Notes: generated by a model not told the origin, from the sequence alone. A stretch of DNA of 64,000 bases from Ascidiaceihabitans sp. (GCA_028825475.1 JAPKAB010000006.1:1-64000); one strand, 5' to 3'; shown: positions 17,691 to 26,551, numbered from the stretch's first letter. Numbers and translations are program-made.

Positions 17691-17724
17691 ATGCAGCGGT
17701 GTAAAAGCGCCGCTGCATTTTTTT
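17691..17724 (+). terminator. Terminator between aqpZ and rsgA
   Basis: A perfect 9-bp stem ATGCAGCGG/CCGCTGCAT with a 10-nt loop and seven T residues. An A-rich stretch on its left side means it could also slow transcription from the convergent rsgA gene. Confidence 0.88.
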
Positions 17725-18790
17725 ATCTCTTCTTCTTTTTCGGCGGTTTGATGGTTTTGCCCATCTTTTTTTCTTTGAACTTGCGCCGTGCCAACGACTC
17801 TGAGTTGGCTTGTTCTTCGGTCGCCAACTTGTTCCACCGCGCCAAACGATCCGTATCGATTTCGCCCGCCTTAATCGCCGCGAGTATGGCGCAGCCCGGT
17901 TCAACCTGATGACTGCAATCTGAGAATTTACACTCAAGTGATAAGTTGTGCAGATCAGGAAACAGATCGCTGATCCCTGACGCCGCATCGGTCACCTGCA
18001 ACTCGCGCATCCCTGGTGTGTCAAGGACCGCGCAGCTGTCGTGGGTGATGTGAAGGTGACGGCTGGTCGTCGTGTGACGTCCCCGAGCATCCGCTTCACG
18101 TACGCCTTGGGTATCAACGTCTGACCCTGTCAGCGCATTCACCAATGTGGACTTCCCAACACCGGACGACCCAAGGAAGGCAACGGTTCGCCCCACCTTG
18201 CACCATTGCGCCAACTCGCGCTTTGGCGCATCGCTTAGCGCGTTCAGTACCACGACGGGTACTTTGTTCGAGATGGCAGTCGCTGCCGTTACAAAAGGTT
18301 CCACGTCATCGCACAGATCGGCCTTTGTCAGGACGATCACGGGATCAACGCCTGCTTCAAATGCTAAGGCGATATAGCGTTCGATACGCGCCACGTTAAA
18401 ATCACGATTACACGAGGAAACTATGAACGATGTATCAAGGTTCGCCGCAATCATTTGAACATGGCGGTCATGACCCGCGCCGCGCCGTTTGATCAGACTT
18501 TGACGATCTAGAACCCGCTCTGGTTTGGTCTGTGCCTCGTTGATCAGGATCCAGTCGCCGACTGTGATTTCCGTGTCCGGGTAAACAATAGTTGTGTCGA
18601 CAGTTTCACCAACCACATGCAGCGAGTTGCGGTGCACTTGGGTCACGCGGGCAGGGGGCGTCAACGCCATCTCACCTTCATCCAATTGATCTGCAAAAAA
18701 TGGCTGCCAACCCAGCAACTCAAGGAGTGTTGGTGCGGTATCGGTGTTGATATCCGTCTGGGGCTGATTTTGGGAAGTGTCCCGTGTCAT
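17723..18790 (-). CDS. rsgA: Ribosome small-subunit maturation GTPase RsgA
   Basis: 355 residues. An N-terminal OB-fold (about 45-110) is followed by a circularly permuted GTPase with motif order G4 (VLTKADL), G1 (GSSGVGKSTLVNAL), G3 (DTPGMREL), then a zinc finger with conserved Cys/His (CKFSDCSHQVEPGC). The C-terminus is a basic Lys-rich tail. RsgA acts late in 30S assembly, stimulated by the ribosome. It is divergent from pheS. Confidence 0.96.
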   Translation of the reverse strand: MTRDTSQNQPQTDINTDTAPTLLELLGWQPFFADQLDEGEMALTPPARVTQVHRNSLHVVGETVDTTIVYPDTEITVGDWILINEAQTKPERVLDRQSLIKRRGAGHDRHVQMIAANLDTSFIVSSCNRDFNVARIERYIALAFEAGVDPVIVLTKADLCDDVEPFVTAATAISNKVPVVVLNALSDAPKRELAQWCKVGRTVAFLGSSGVGKSTLVNALTGSDVDTQGVREADARGRHTTTSRHLHITHDSCAVLDTPGMRELQVTDAASGISDLFPDLHNLSLECKFSDCSHQVEPGCAILAAIKAGEIDTDRLARWNKLATEEQANSESLARRKFKEKKMGKTIKPPKKKKR

Positions 18791-18924
18791 TCATGCGCTT
18801 TCACTTAGGTTGCTCAGGGAATAGCGGACAAACCGTCCCAGCGTAAGGGGGCAAGGTTGCGCGTGTGACTTGCAATCAACGCCTCGCAACGCTAGCAGAG
18901 CATAAGCATTTTTCGGAGGCCGTC

Positions 18925-19998
18925 ATGGACGATCTTAAAGCCAAATATCTAGATCAAATCGCAAACGCTGCTGATGAGGCTGTGTTGGAAGACATCCGCC
19001 TTGCTGCCGTTGGCAAAAAAGGTGAAGTCGCGCTGAAAATGCGTGAGCTGGGCAAGATGACCCCAGAAGAGCGTCAGGCTGCAGGTCCTGCCCTGAACGC
19101 GCTTAAGGACGAGATCAACAGCGCCTTGTCAGCAAAGAAATCGGGTCTGGCGGACGCCGCACTGGACGAACGTCTGCGCAACGAATGGCTGGACGTTACT
19201 TTGCCAGCACGCGAACGTCCGATGGGTACGATCCACCCGATTTCTCAGGTCCAAGAAGAGGTGACAGCCATCTTCGCTGAGATGGGGTTTGCCGTCGCTG
19301 AAGGTCCGCGCATTGATACCGATTGGTATAACTTTGACGCGCTGAACATCCCCGGCCACCACCCTGCACGCGCCGAGATGGACACATTCTATATGCACCG
19401 TGCAGAGGGTGATGATCGTCCACCGCATGTTCTGCGCACACACACTTCACCGGTTCAAATCCGTTCGATGGAAAAGACTGGTGCCCCGACACGCATCATC
19501 TGTCCGGGCGGCGTTTACCGAGCGGATTATGACCAAACCCACACACCGATGTTCCATCAGGTTGAAGGTTTGGCGATCGACAAAGACATCTCAATGGCGA
19601 ACCTGAAATGGGTTCTCGAGGAGTTTGTGAAGTCCTACTTTGAAGTTGATAACGTAGATATCCGTTTCCGCGCCTCCCACTTCCCGTTCACTGAACCATC
19701 AGCCGAGGTCGATATTCGCTGCTCATGGGAAGGTGGTACTTTGAAGGTGGGTGAGGGTGACGATTGGCTCGAAATTCTAGGCTCTGGCATGGTGCACCCG
19801 AAGGTGTTGCAGGCTGGCGGCATTGATCCGAATGAATGGCAGGGCTTTGCCTTTGGCATGGGGATCGACCGGATTGCGATGTTGAAATACGGTATCCCAG
19901 ATTTGCGCGCATTCTTTGACAGCGACCTGCGTTGGTTGCGTCACTACGGCTTTGCATCGTTGGATATGCCAACATTGCGTGGCGGTTTGAGTAAGTAA
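18925..19998 (+). CDS. pheS: Phenylalanyl-tRNA synthetase alpha subunit
   Basis: 357 residues from the ATG at 18925, which has CGGAGG upstream. It begins [17 protein letters not shown] with the coiled-coil arm (about 1-85), then the class II catalytic core: motif 1 around [14 protein letters not shown], motif 2 around [18 protein letters not shown], and motif 3 [17 protein letters not shown]. It forms an alpha2beta2 enzyme with PheT. Unusually, pheT does not follow directly: a secreted esterase gene lies between. Confidence 0.97.
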   Translation: MDDLKAKYLDQIANAADEAVLEDIRLAAVGKKGEVALKMRELGKMTPEERQAAGPALNALKDEINSALSAKKSGLADAALDERLRNEWLDVTLPARERPMGTIHPISQVQEEVTAIFAEMGFAVAEGPRIDTDWYNFDALNIPGHHPARAEMDTFYMHRAEGDDRPPHVLRTHTSPVQIRSMEKTGAPTRIICPGGVYRADYDQTHTPMFHQVEGLAIDKDISMANLKWVLEEFVKSYFEVDNVDIRFRASHFPFTEPSAEVDIRCSWEGGTLKVGEGDDWLEILGSGMVHPKVLQAGGIDPNEWQGFAFGMGIDRIAMLKYGIPDLRAFFDSDLRWLRHYGFASLDMPTLRGGLSK

Positions 19999-20084
19999 TT
20001 GATTGGCGATCCGTTATTCTTTTGAATATGGGTCGCCACGTTATTGTGAGGTGACATTTCTGCGCTGATGTCTAGCGTGTGAAT

Positions 20085-20894
20085 ATGAAATTCATCACCT
20101 TATTGCTCACTCTTTTCTCCACCTCTGCTTTTGCACAGAATTCGCAAAATGCTGATTGTCAGCTTGATATCCCATGCGAACTGGACAGTGGTCGTAGCTA
20201 TCACGTGAAGGTTCCTGACGATTGGGATGGCAAGACGCAACTTCCTGTTTTAATGCACTTTCACGGATGGCAACGCACCGGCGCTTTGCCAGTTCAGCAT
20301 GACCGAATTTCCGGCGCGACACGTCGTCGTGGCGTGTTGTTGGTTGCGCCGAATGGTAATCGTAAGACATGGGATTTCTGGGATAACGAAACTGATGACG
20401 TTCCTTTTGGGGCCGAGGTTTTAGAAGACGTTGCCAAGAATTATCCCATTGATAAGGATCGCATTTATGTCTCCGGATATTCCTTTGGATCTGCAATGGC
20501 GTGGCGGTATGTTTGTGAAAACGGTAATGATGTTGCGGCCTTGCTCGCGATCTCAGGGACTTTAGGCCAAGAGGTTCAATGTCCCCAAGCGCCGCGTGAA
20601 GTGCGCCATGTGCACGGGACCAATGACACCGTGATGGACTTCCCGTTTGGGACGGGTGGGGACACGACATACCCCGTGAAATTATGGCGTGATAAGTTTG
20701 ACTGCGGGGTGGGCCAAGATGGTGGCGCGTGGAATGTTGTGGATTTCCTGACCTTCCAACGCACCACATGGAAAGACTGCGGGAGCGGTCAAAATGTGAC
20801 CCTTGATATACACCCCGGTGGGCATTTTATTCCGCATGGTTGGATTGGGCGACAGTTGGATGAACTGCTGGGACGGGCACCCACCTATCCCTGA
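20085..20894 (+). CDS. Secreted alpha/beta-hydrolase esterase (PHB depolymerase/feruloyl-esterase-like)
   Basis: About 269 residues with a signal peptide (cleavage after AFA). The nucleophile elbow is GYSFGSAM, with the acid in HGTNDTVMDF and the His in PGGHFIPHGW, giving a full Ser-Asp-His triad. An early HFHGW strand supplies the oxyanion hole. Such proteins (LpqC-like) are annotated as polyhydroxybutyrate depolymerases or CE1 esterases. The ATG at 20085 is chosen over a GTG two codons upstream; neither has a clear Shine-Dalgarno sequence. It separates pheS from pheT, probably without a functional link. Confidence 0.82.
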   Translation: MKFITLLLTLFSTSAFAQNSQNADCQLDIPCELDSGRSYHVKVPDDWDGKTQLPVLMHFHGWQRTGALPVQHDRISGATRRRGVLLVAPNGNRKTWDFWDNETDDVPFGAEVLEDVAKNYPIDKDRIYVSGYSFGSAMAWRYVCENGNDVAALLAISGTLGQEVQCPQAPREVRHVHGTNDTVMDFPFGTGGDTTYPVKLWRDKFDCGVGQDGGAWNVVDFLTFQRTTWKDCGSGQNVTLDIHPGGHFIPHGWIGRQLDELLGRAPTYP

Positions 20895-20913
20895 GAAAAG
20901 TGCCAAAAGCTAA

Positions 20914-20943
20914 CGTATGTTTCACGTCGGTATAACGTCGGTG
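20914..20943. repeat. 11-bp-period tandem motif upstream of pheT
   Basis: Units CGTATGTT (20914), CGTCGGTA (20925) and CGTCGGTG (20936) recur at exactly 11 bp, about 110 bp before the pheT start. The same motif and period occur at 62053-62093 upstream of the chorismate mutase gene. The spacing of one helical turn suggests a protein binding one face of the DNA. Regulation is inferred. Confidence 0.5.
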
Positions 20944-21052
20944 CATCTGACCGATACCAACAGCTGCCACTTGCACTTTTGCCCATTCTTTGCCATTGCC
21001 GTAGGCAATTCATAACACGGCCCGACAGTCGGGCATCCAAAGGTGCAGTCTC

Positions 21053-23452
21053 ATGAAATTCACGTTGTCCTGGCTCAAAGATCATCTGGAAACAGAAGCT
21101 CCGATTGATGACATCCTATACGCTTTGACCGACCTTGGTCTTGAAGTGGAAGGTGTCGAGGATCGCGGCGCGAAGCTGGCCGATTTTACAATCGGTAAGA
21201 TCATGAGTGCAGAAAAGCACCCAGACGCGGATCGCTTGCGCGTCTGTCAAGTGGACACCGATGAGGGCATGAAGCAGATTATCTGTGGTGCGCCGAATGC
21301 CCGTGAGGGGATCACAGTGGTTGTGGCCAAACCGGGCGTGTACGTGCCGGGCCTTGATATCACAATTGGCGTTGGCAAAATCCGTGGGATTGAAAGCTTT
21401 GGCATGATGGCGTCTGAGTCCGAGATGGAGCTGTCTGACGAACATGACGGTATCATCGAATTGGACAACGGTGAAGTTGGTCAATCTTTTGTGGATTGGT
21501 TGGCGGCGAACGACCCCGCCAAAGTCGATCCAGTGATCGAAATCGCAATCACCCCGAACCGTCCTGACGCATTAGGCGTACGTGGCATCGCGCGTGATTT
21601 GGCAGCCCGTGGTTTGGGTAAGTTGAAGCCTGCGCAAGAAGTACACTTTGACGGCACGTTTTCTTGCCCTGTCAGTGTCAGCATTGACGACGACACACTG
21701 GATCAATGCCCCGTCTTCTTTGGTCGCGTTATCCGTGGCGTCAAAAACGGACCAAGCCCAGAATGGTTGCAAGATCGCTTGCGCGCCATTGGTCTGCGTC
21801 CGATTTCATTCTTGGTCGATGTGACTAACTTTTTCACCTTCGATCAAAACCGTCCATTGCACGTGTTTGATGCTGATAAGATTGCAGGCAATGCATTGCG
21901 CATTCACAAAGCAAAGGGTGGCGAAACCATCACGGCGCTGGATGATAAAGAGTACAAAATGGTCGAAGGCATGACCGTTATTTCTGACGACAACGGTGTT
22001 GAAAGCATCGGCGGCATCATGGGTGGTGCGGCGTCTGGTTGTACCGAAGAAACGGTAAACGTATTTGTTGAGGCCGCATATTTTGATCCGGTCCGCACTG
22101 CCTACACTGGTCGCGCGCTCAAGATTAATTCAGATGCGCGCTATCGCTTTGAGCGTGGCATTGACCCGGCATTCACGCCGCAAGGTGTAGAGCTGGCAAC
22201 GCAGATGATCATGGAACACGCAGGCGGCGAAGCCTCTGACGTGGTGATTGCGGGGGCGATCCCAAATGTGGAACGCGCTTACAAGTTGGATGCGGCACGT
22301 ATCCAATCATTGGTCGGAATGGAAATTCCTGAATCAACACAGCGTCAAACATTGACAGCTCTTGGTTTCAAACTTGAAGGCGATATGGCGCATGTTCCTA
22401 GCTGGCGCCCCGATGTGCAGGGTGAAGCGGATTTGGTTGAAGAAGTTGCACGTATTGCCTCCCTTACCAAATTGCAGGGTCGTCCATTGTCACGCCTGAC
22501 TGATGGTGTGCCAAAGCCGGTGATGACCCCAATTCAGCGTCGTCTCGTTGCTGCGCGTCGCACTGCAGCGGCGCTGGGTTACAACGAATGTGTGAGCTAT
22601 AGCTTTATCGATCAGGCCAGCGCCAAATTGTTTGGTGGTGGCACGGATGTGACGATGTTGGAAAACCCGATCAGTGCGGATATGAGTCACATGCGTCCCG
22701 CATTGTTGCCAGCGCTTTTGCAAGCTGCGGCACGTAATCAGGCACGTGGTTTTGCCGACATGGCATTGTTCGAAGTGGGCACTGTTTTTGACGGCGGCGA
22801 GCCGGGCGAAGAGCATTTGCAGGTTTCTGGTTTGTTAATCGGTCGCACAGGTCCAAAGGATGTGCACGGTGCGTCCCGTGACGTTGATGTGTTTGATGCC
22901 AAGGCGGACGCCGAAGCGGTGTTGGCAGCCATTGGTGCGCCTGCGAAGGTACAAATCAATCGTGGTGCGCCAGAGTGGTGGCACCCTGGTCGCCACGGTA
23001 TGATCTGCCTTGGTCCGAAAAAGGTTATGGGCGTGTTTGGTGAAGTGCACCCACGTATCTTGGCGGCGATGAATGTGAAGGGCCCCGCGATGGCCTTTAC
23101 AATCTATCCAGAGCAAATTCCGTTGCCACGCAAATCGGGCGCAAGCCGCGGTGCGATGGACATTAGTGATCTACAGGCGGTCGAACGTGACTTTGCCTTT
23201 GTAGTGGATTCAGGCGTTGATGCGTTGGCATTGGTCAATGCGGCGGCGGGTGCTGACAAGGCATTGATTGACGGTGTGCGTGTGTTTGATGAATTCATCG
23301 GCGGCTCACTGGGTGAGGGCAAGAAGTCCCTTGCGATCACAGTGCGTTTGCAGCCGCGCGACGGCAACTTGAAAGACAAAGATATCGAAGCGCTCAGCGC
23401 CAAAGTTATTGAGAAAGTCACCAAAGCCACAGGCGGCGTATTGCGCGGTTAA
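21053..23452 (+). CDS. pheT: Phenylalanyl-tRNA synthetase beta subunit
   Basis: 799 residues, full length. The domain order is normal: N-terminal MKFTLSWLKDHLETEAPID, EMAP/OB-type tRNA-binding domain (about 40-150), B3/B4 editing domain (about 200-400), B5 domain, catalytic-like core, and a C-terminal anticodon-binding FDX-ACB domain (about 705-798). It pairs with PheS. AAAGGTG precedes the ATG. It is followed by ytoQ after 18 bp. A periodic DNA motif lies in its upstream region. Confidence 0.97.
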   Translation: MKFTLSWLKDHLETEAPIDDILYALTDLGLEVEGVEDRGAKLADFTIGKIMSAEKHPDADRLRVCQVDTDEGMKQIICGAPNAREGITVVVAKPGVYVPGLDITIGVGKIRGIESFGMMASESEMELSDEHDGIIELDNGEVGQSFVDWLAANDPAKVDPVIEIAITPNRPDALGVRGIARDLAARGLGKLKPAQEVHFDGTFSCPVSVSIDDDTLDQCPVFFGRVIRGVKNGPSPEWLQDRLRAIGLRPISFLVDVTNFFTFDQNRPLHVFDADKIAGNALRIHKAKGGETITALDDKEYKMVEGMTVISDDNGVESIGGIMGGAASGCTEETVNVFVEAAYFDPVRTAYTGRALKINSDARYRFERGIDPAFTPQGVELATQMIMEHAGGEASDVVIAGAIPNVERAYKLDAARIQSLVGMEIPESTQRQTLTALGFKLEGDMAHVPSWRPDVQGEADLVEEVARIASLTKLQGRPLSRLTDGVPKPVMTPIQRRLVAARRTAAALGYNECVSYSFIDQASAKLFGGGTDVTMLENPISADMSHMRPALLPALLQAAARNQARGFADMALFEVGTVFDGGEPGEEHLQVSGLLIGRTGPKDVHGASRDVDVFDAKADAEAVLAAIGAPAKVQINRGAPEWWHPGRHGMICLGPKKVMGVFGEVHPRILAAMNVKGPAMAFTIYPEQIPLPRKSGASRGAMDISDLQAVERDFAFVVDSGVDALALVNAAAGADKALIDGVRVFDEFIGGSLGEGKKSLAITVRLQPRDGNLKDKDIEALSAKVIEKVTKATGGVLRG

Positions 23453-23470
23453 GCGTTAAGGATTGAACAG

Positions 23471-23917
23471 ATGTTGAATGTATATTTGTCAGGCGAAATT
23501 CACACCGACTGGCGTGAGCAAATCATTGAAGGCGCGGCTGAGTTGGCCGTGTCCTTTAGCGCACCGGTGACCGACCATGCCTCAAGCGATGATTGCGGTG
23601 TTGCGATTATGGGGGCTGAGGCGGACAAATTTTGGCATGACAACAAGGGTGCAAAGCTGAACGCCATTCGTACGCGCAAAGGTATCGAAGAAGCCGATGT
23701 TGTGGTTGTGCGTTTTGGCGACAAGTACAAACAGTGGAACGCGGCCTTTGATGCGGGTTATGCCGCCGCGCTGGGCAAGTCGTTGATCATCTTGCATCAG
23801 GACGAGCACCAGCATGCGTTAAAAGAAGTGGATGCGGCGGCGTTGGCCGTGGTCAAAGCGCCGGCGCAAGTGGTCCAGATCCTGAATTATGTTTTGACGG
23901 GTACGATTCCCGCCTAA
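23471..23917 (+). CDS. ytoQ: YtoQ family protein
   Basis: 148 residues. It begins MLNVYLSGEIHTDWR and contains HASSDDCG, FRxGDKYKQWNAAFDAG-like and LIILHQDEH segments, matching YtoQ, a small family related in fold to nucleoside 2-deoxyribosyltransferases. Activity of the family is not established. It follows pheT by 18 bp and is probably in the same transcript, ending at the hairpin near 23960. Confidence 0.88.
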   Translation: MLNVYLSGEIHTDWREQIIEGAAELAVSFSAPVTDHASSDDCGVAIMGAEADKFWHDNKGAKLNAIRTRKGIEEADVVVVRFGDKYKQWNAAFDAGYAAALGKSLIILHQDEHQHALKEVDAAALAVVKAPAQVVQILNYVLTGTIPA

Positions 23918-23959
23918 GTCGTGCGGCGCACTTCTTTTGGTTGAAAGGTAGCGACCACT

Positions 23960-23990
23960 CAATATCCATTGGGTATTGTGTATCTTTTTT
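23960..23990 (+). terminator. Probable terminator after pheT-ytoQ
   Basis: An 8-bp stem CAATATCC/GGGTATTG (one wobble) with an ATT loop; a run of six T follows after six bases. It is weaker than the other terminators in the window. Confidence 0.45.
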
Positions 23991-24034
23991 CCCCCCGAAA
24001 AAACTTTCGCGTCGATTCGAAATTGTGTTAGCAA

Positions 24035-24096
24035 GTCCCTCATAGACGAACGCCAAGTAAAGGCGACGGTCATAAAATTGTATGAGGGACACTCAA
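24035..24096 (+). promoter_or_regulatory. Predicted leader hairpin that covers the mscL ribosome-binding site
   Basis: GTCCCTCATA (24035-24044) is perfectly complementary to TATGAGGGAC (24081-24090), a 10-bp stem whose 3' arm contains the GAGGG Shine-Dalgarno sequence of mscL. Inside are two nested helices, GAC/GTC (45-47 with 69-71) and CGCC/GGCG (51-54 with 62-65), separated by a 3x3 internal loop and closed by AAGTAAA. A 9-nt A/U-rich bulge (72-80) completes it. The fold would hide the site until it is opened. A start upstream of 24035 is assumed. Confidence 0.6.
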
Positions 24097-24468
24097 ATGC
24101 TTAAAGAATTCAAAGACTTCATTAACAAAGGCAACGTCATGGATATGGCCGTTGGTATCATCATTGGTGCTGCGTTCACTGCGATCGTTGGTTCTTTGGT
24201 TGCTGACCTGATAAACCCGATCATCGGCATCTTCATGGGCGGCATAGATTTTGCTGGTTTGTCAGCAACAGTTGGCGAAGCTGAATTGACATATGGTAAC
24301 TTCATCATGGCGATCATCAACTTCTTGGTCATCGCGTTTGTAGTATTCATGTTGGTTCGTTCATTGAACAAAATGAAAAAAGCAGAAGAAGCAGCTCCAG
24401 CACCAGCGCCAGCTGGTCCAACACAAGAAGAGCTTTTGGCTGATATCTTGGCTGCTTTGAAGAAATAA
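24097..24468 (+). CDS. mscL: Large-conductance mechanosensitive channel
   Basis: 123 residues. The N-terminal amphipathic helix [22 protein letters not shown]1 with [11 protein letters not shown], a periplasmic loop, TM2 (about 68-90) and a C-terminal helix [13 protein letters not shown] are all typical of MscL. The homopentamer opens under membrane tension to release solutes in osmotic downshock. The start at 24097 is chosen for GAGGG eight bases upstream; an in-frame ATG at 24082 lies inside a predicted stem. An APAPAPAG linker precedes the C-terminal helix. Confidence 0.96.
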   Translation: MLKEFKDFINKGNVMDMAVGIIIGAAFTAIVGSLVADLINPIIGIFMGGIDFAGLSATVGEAELTYGNFIMAIINFLVIAFVVFMLVRSLNKMKKAEEAAPAPAPAGPTQEELLADILAALKK

Positions 24469-24517
24469 GCCTTAACGGTTTAAACTAATAATATCTGGCC
24501 GAAATCGGTCGACCTTG

Positions 24518-24549
24518 GGTCCGCAGTTTAATCGCTGCGGACCTTTTTT
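24518..24549 (+). terminator. Intrinsic terminator of mscL
   Basis: A perfect 9-bp stem GGTCCGCAG/CTGCGGACC with an 8-nt loop, followed by six T residues. Confidence 0.92.
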
Positions 24550-24569
24550 ATTTTGAACACAATAAAAGG

Positions 24570-24666
24570 GTTGATGCACCTGCGCTGAGTAAAGCTTCGA
24601 CAATGCGCATCAACACACATTGGTTTTGATGAGTATCTTCGGATAACTTGCGGTCTGTTCGAAGAT
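24570..24666. promoter_or_regulatory. Two inverted repeats in the Lrp-family gene promoter region
   Basis: GTTGATGC (24570) pairs with GCATCAAC (24607), and ATCTTCG (24635) pairs with CGAAGAT (24660). A further TTCTTCG lies at about 24699, next to the ribosome site of the Lrp-family gene. Repeated dyads ahead of an Lrp-type gene fit autoregulation, but the assignment is inferred. Confidence 0.35.
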
Positions 24667-24707
24667 TCTGCTACGGACTTCGGTATTAATTAAAGGATTC
24701 TTCGTAT

Positions 24708-25169
24708 ATGCAACTCGACGCGACAGATAAACGCATCCTTACTGCTTTGCAGCGCAAAGGGCGTATTTCGAATGCTGACCTTTCTGAGGTGGTGAACCTG
24801 TCGCCTTCTGCCTGTCACCGTCGTGTGCAGCGTTTGGAAGAAGAGGGATACATCCGCGATTATGTGGCGTTGTTAAACCCTCGAAAAATGGGCGTTCCAA
24901 CAACTGTGTTCGTTGAGATTACGTTGCAAGGGCAGGCTGATGAGGTGCTGGACGCCTTTGAAAAAGCCGTAGGCCGCGTGCCAGATGTTTTGGAGTGCCA
25001 TTTGATGGCGGGTTCCGCCGACTATCTGTTGAAGGTCGTTGCCTCAGACACTGAGGATTTTGCCCGTATCCACCGCCAGTATTTGGCGCGCCTTCCTGGT
25101 GTTGGGCAGATGCAATCCAGCTTTGCATTGCGCACAGTGTTTAAGACGACGGCGCTACCCGTCGTTTAA
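24708..25169 (+). CDS. Lrp/AsnC-family transcriptional regulator
   Basis: 153 residues. An N-terminal helix-turn-helix (about 4-55: DKRILTALQRKGRISNADL, then SPSACHRRVQRLEEEG) is followed by a RAM/Lrp ligand-binding domain (about 65-145), with GSADYLLKVVA and LPGVGQMQSSFALRTV typical of the family. It is a DNA-binding regulator probably responsive to an amino acid. AAGGA precedes the ATG. Its last 29 bp overlap the end of the convergent gene. Confidence 0.93.
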   Translation: MQLDATDKRILTALQRKGRISNADLSEVVNLSPSACHRRVQRLEEEGYIRDYVALLNPRKMGVPTTVFVEITLQGQADEVLDAFEKAVGRVPDVLECHLMAGSADYLLKVVASDTEDFARIHRQYLARLPGVGQMQSSFALRTVFKTTALPVV

Positions 25170-25788
25170 GCGGTTTCTCGCGCTCCCTGACGGGTTGGCG
25201 CAAGACTGTTCGCAATTTCTCAGGCGCGGTTTTGCGCGGGTCACCTATATAGATTTCGTGGTGCAGGCCGTTTTCGATCAACCCATGATCCGGAATGAAC
25301 TGGTTGTGAATCTTGGCAATTGTTGGTCCCTCGTCTTTGTAGGAACCAATGTGCATGATCTGGGCGCACTGCCCCTCGTGCAGCGTTTCAAGCCGTAGCG
25401 TTGTGGGTGAATTTCCTAGTTTGATTGCAGCCTTGGTCACACAGGCGTCGAAGATTGTCTGGTCTATCCAGTCGGGTACGCGGATCATCATCGTCCACAG
25501 CCATTCATCGCGCCGATCTGATGTATATGCAGAATAATCTTCCGCCCACCAAAGCCCCTCCAGCGGGGGGACAACATAGTCTTGTTTCAGTTCAAGTTTG
25601 GAACGAATTTTGATCCCATAGCTGACGGGGTATAGCCACTCAAGGGTTGCGATATAGGTGTCGTTGCCGGGGGGACCTTTGCCGTCGATCATCGCGTATT
25701 GCATCGGTGGCACATCGATTAGTTCGATGGTTTTGGCGGACGGTAGGTACAGCGCTTTCTGCGTTTTTTTGAAATCGATCTTTGTCAT
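25141..25788 (-). CDS. GyrI-like domain protein
   Basis: 215 residues from the ATG at 25788. The sequence resembles the stand-alone GyrI/SOUL-like small-molecule-binding proteins: IDVPPMQYAMIDGKGPPGN, LKQDYVVPPLEGLWW, and GQCAQIMHIGSYKDEGPTIAKIH. These usually bind lipophilic cations or act as esterase-like sensors. No DNA-binding domain is attached. The 3' end overlaps the convergent Lrp gene by 29 bp, which is unusual but may be real. Confidence 0.78.
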   Translation of the reverse strand: MTKIDFKKTQKALYLPSAKTIELIDVPPMQYAMIDGKGPPGNDTYIATLEWLYPVSYGIKIRSKLELKQDYVVPPLEGLWWAEDYSAYTSDRRDEWLWTMMIRVPDWIDQTIFDACVTKAAIKLGNSPTTLRLETLHEGQCAQIMHIGSYKDEGPTIAKIHNQFIPDHGLIENGLHHEIYIGDPRKTAPEKLRTVLRQPVREREKPLKRRVAPSS

Positions 25789-25844
25789 CAATGGTTCCAA
25801 ACGTTCCTACGCCTCGCGGTGGCCCTTGAAAAAGAGGATAGCGA

Positions 25845-25904
25845 ATGTCAGACCAAACTCTATGGAAAACACGCCCAACAGCCTCATTGAAGATCGATTT
25901 CTGA
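25845..25904 (+). CDS. Possible 19-codon leader ORF before the pentapeptide gene
   Basis: ATG at 25845 has an AGAGGA Shine-Dalgarno sequence six bases upstream, the only strong ribosome site here. It encodes MSDQTLWKTRPTASLKIDF and stops at 25902-25904. It overlaps the start of the pentapeptide-repeat gene (25862) in another frame. It may be a translational-coupling leader, or it may mark a frameshift near the gene start. Confidence 0.3.
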   Translation: MSDQTLWKTRPTASLKIDF

Positions 25905-26551
25905 CAGAAGCTGACATGAGAGATCTGTCTGAGGTGGATGAGCTAACTGTTTTGCGCAACTGCGATCTGCATGGTTTGAACCTATCGCAATTAGAGATGC
26001 CAAATTGGCGGTTCGAGAAATGCAATTTGGCAGGTACCTCGTTCAATGGTGCGATGTTGGAAGGTGCAGTTTTTGAAGGGTGCCGCGCGGCGGGTGCCAG
26101 CTTTGTTAGCGCGGTTTTGACTGAGGCGGAAATTGCCAGTGGTGACTTTAGCAATACATCCTTTCGTGGGGCCACATTGGCGGCGATGAAGATCGCGCAT
26201 TGTAAAATGACGGGTGCCGATTTTAGCGAGGCGCGGGCCAGCGGGATGGAGTTAGAGGACATTCTGTTCGTCTTTGCCTTGCTGCCCAAGATGTCGTTTC
26301 ACAAGATGACTTTGAAGCAGATTGATTTTACCGAGGCCGATTTGCGGTCCTGTGATTTTCGAGACGTTGTGTTTGAGGATTGCTTGCTGCGTGATGCAAA
26401 CCTTTCGGATTGTCGTTTTGAACATGCGGATCTGCGCGGTGCCGATTTGGGTGGTGTTACGTTGACGGACGCCAAAAGGTTCAAAGGTGCGGTGATTTCC
26501 AAACATCAGGCGGGTGATCTTTTGGGCCAGCTGGGCCTGTTGGTGCGCTGA
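25862..26551 (+). CDS. Pentapeptide-repeat protein
   Basis: 229 residues from MENTPNSLIED. Most of the protein (about 40-215) is repeats of the A(D/N)LxX type, such as CNLAGTSFNGAMLEGAVFEG, FRGATLAAMKIAH, and DLRSCDFRDVVFEDCLLRDANLSDC, expected to fold as a right-handed quadrilateral beta-helix. The family includes gyrase-protecting Qnr-like proteins and many with unknown roles; no Qnr-specific loop is evident. This start lacks its own strong ribosome site. Confidence 0.85.
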   Translation: MENTPNSLIEDRFLTEADMRDLSEVDELTVLRNCDLHGLNLSQLEMPNWRFEKCNLAGTSFNGAMLEGAVFEGCRAAGASFVSAVLTEAEIASGDFSNTSFRGATLAAMKIAHCKMTGADFSEARASGMELEDILFVFALLPKMSFHKMTLKQIDFTEADLRSCDFRDVVFEDCLLRDANLSDCRFEHADLRGADLGGVTLTDAKRFKGAVISKHQAGDLLGQLGLLVR

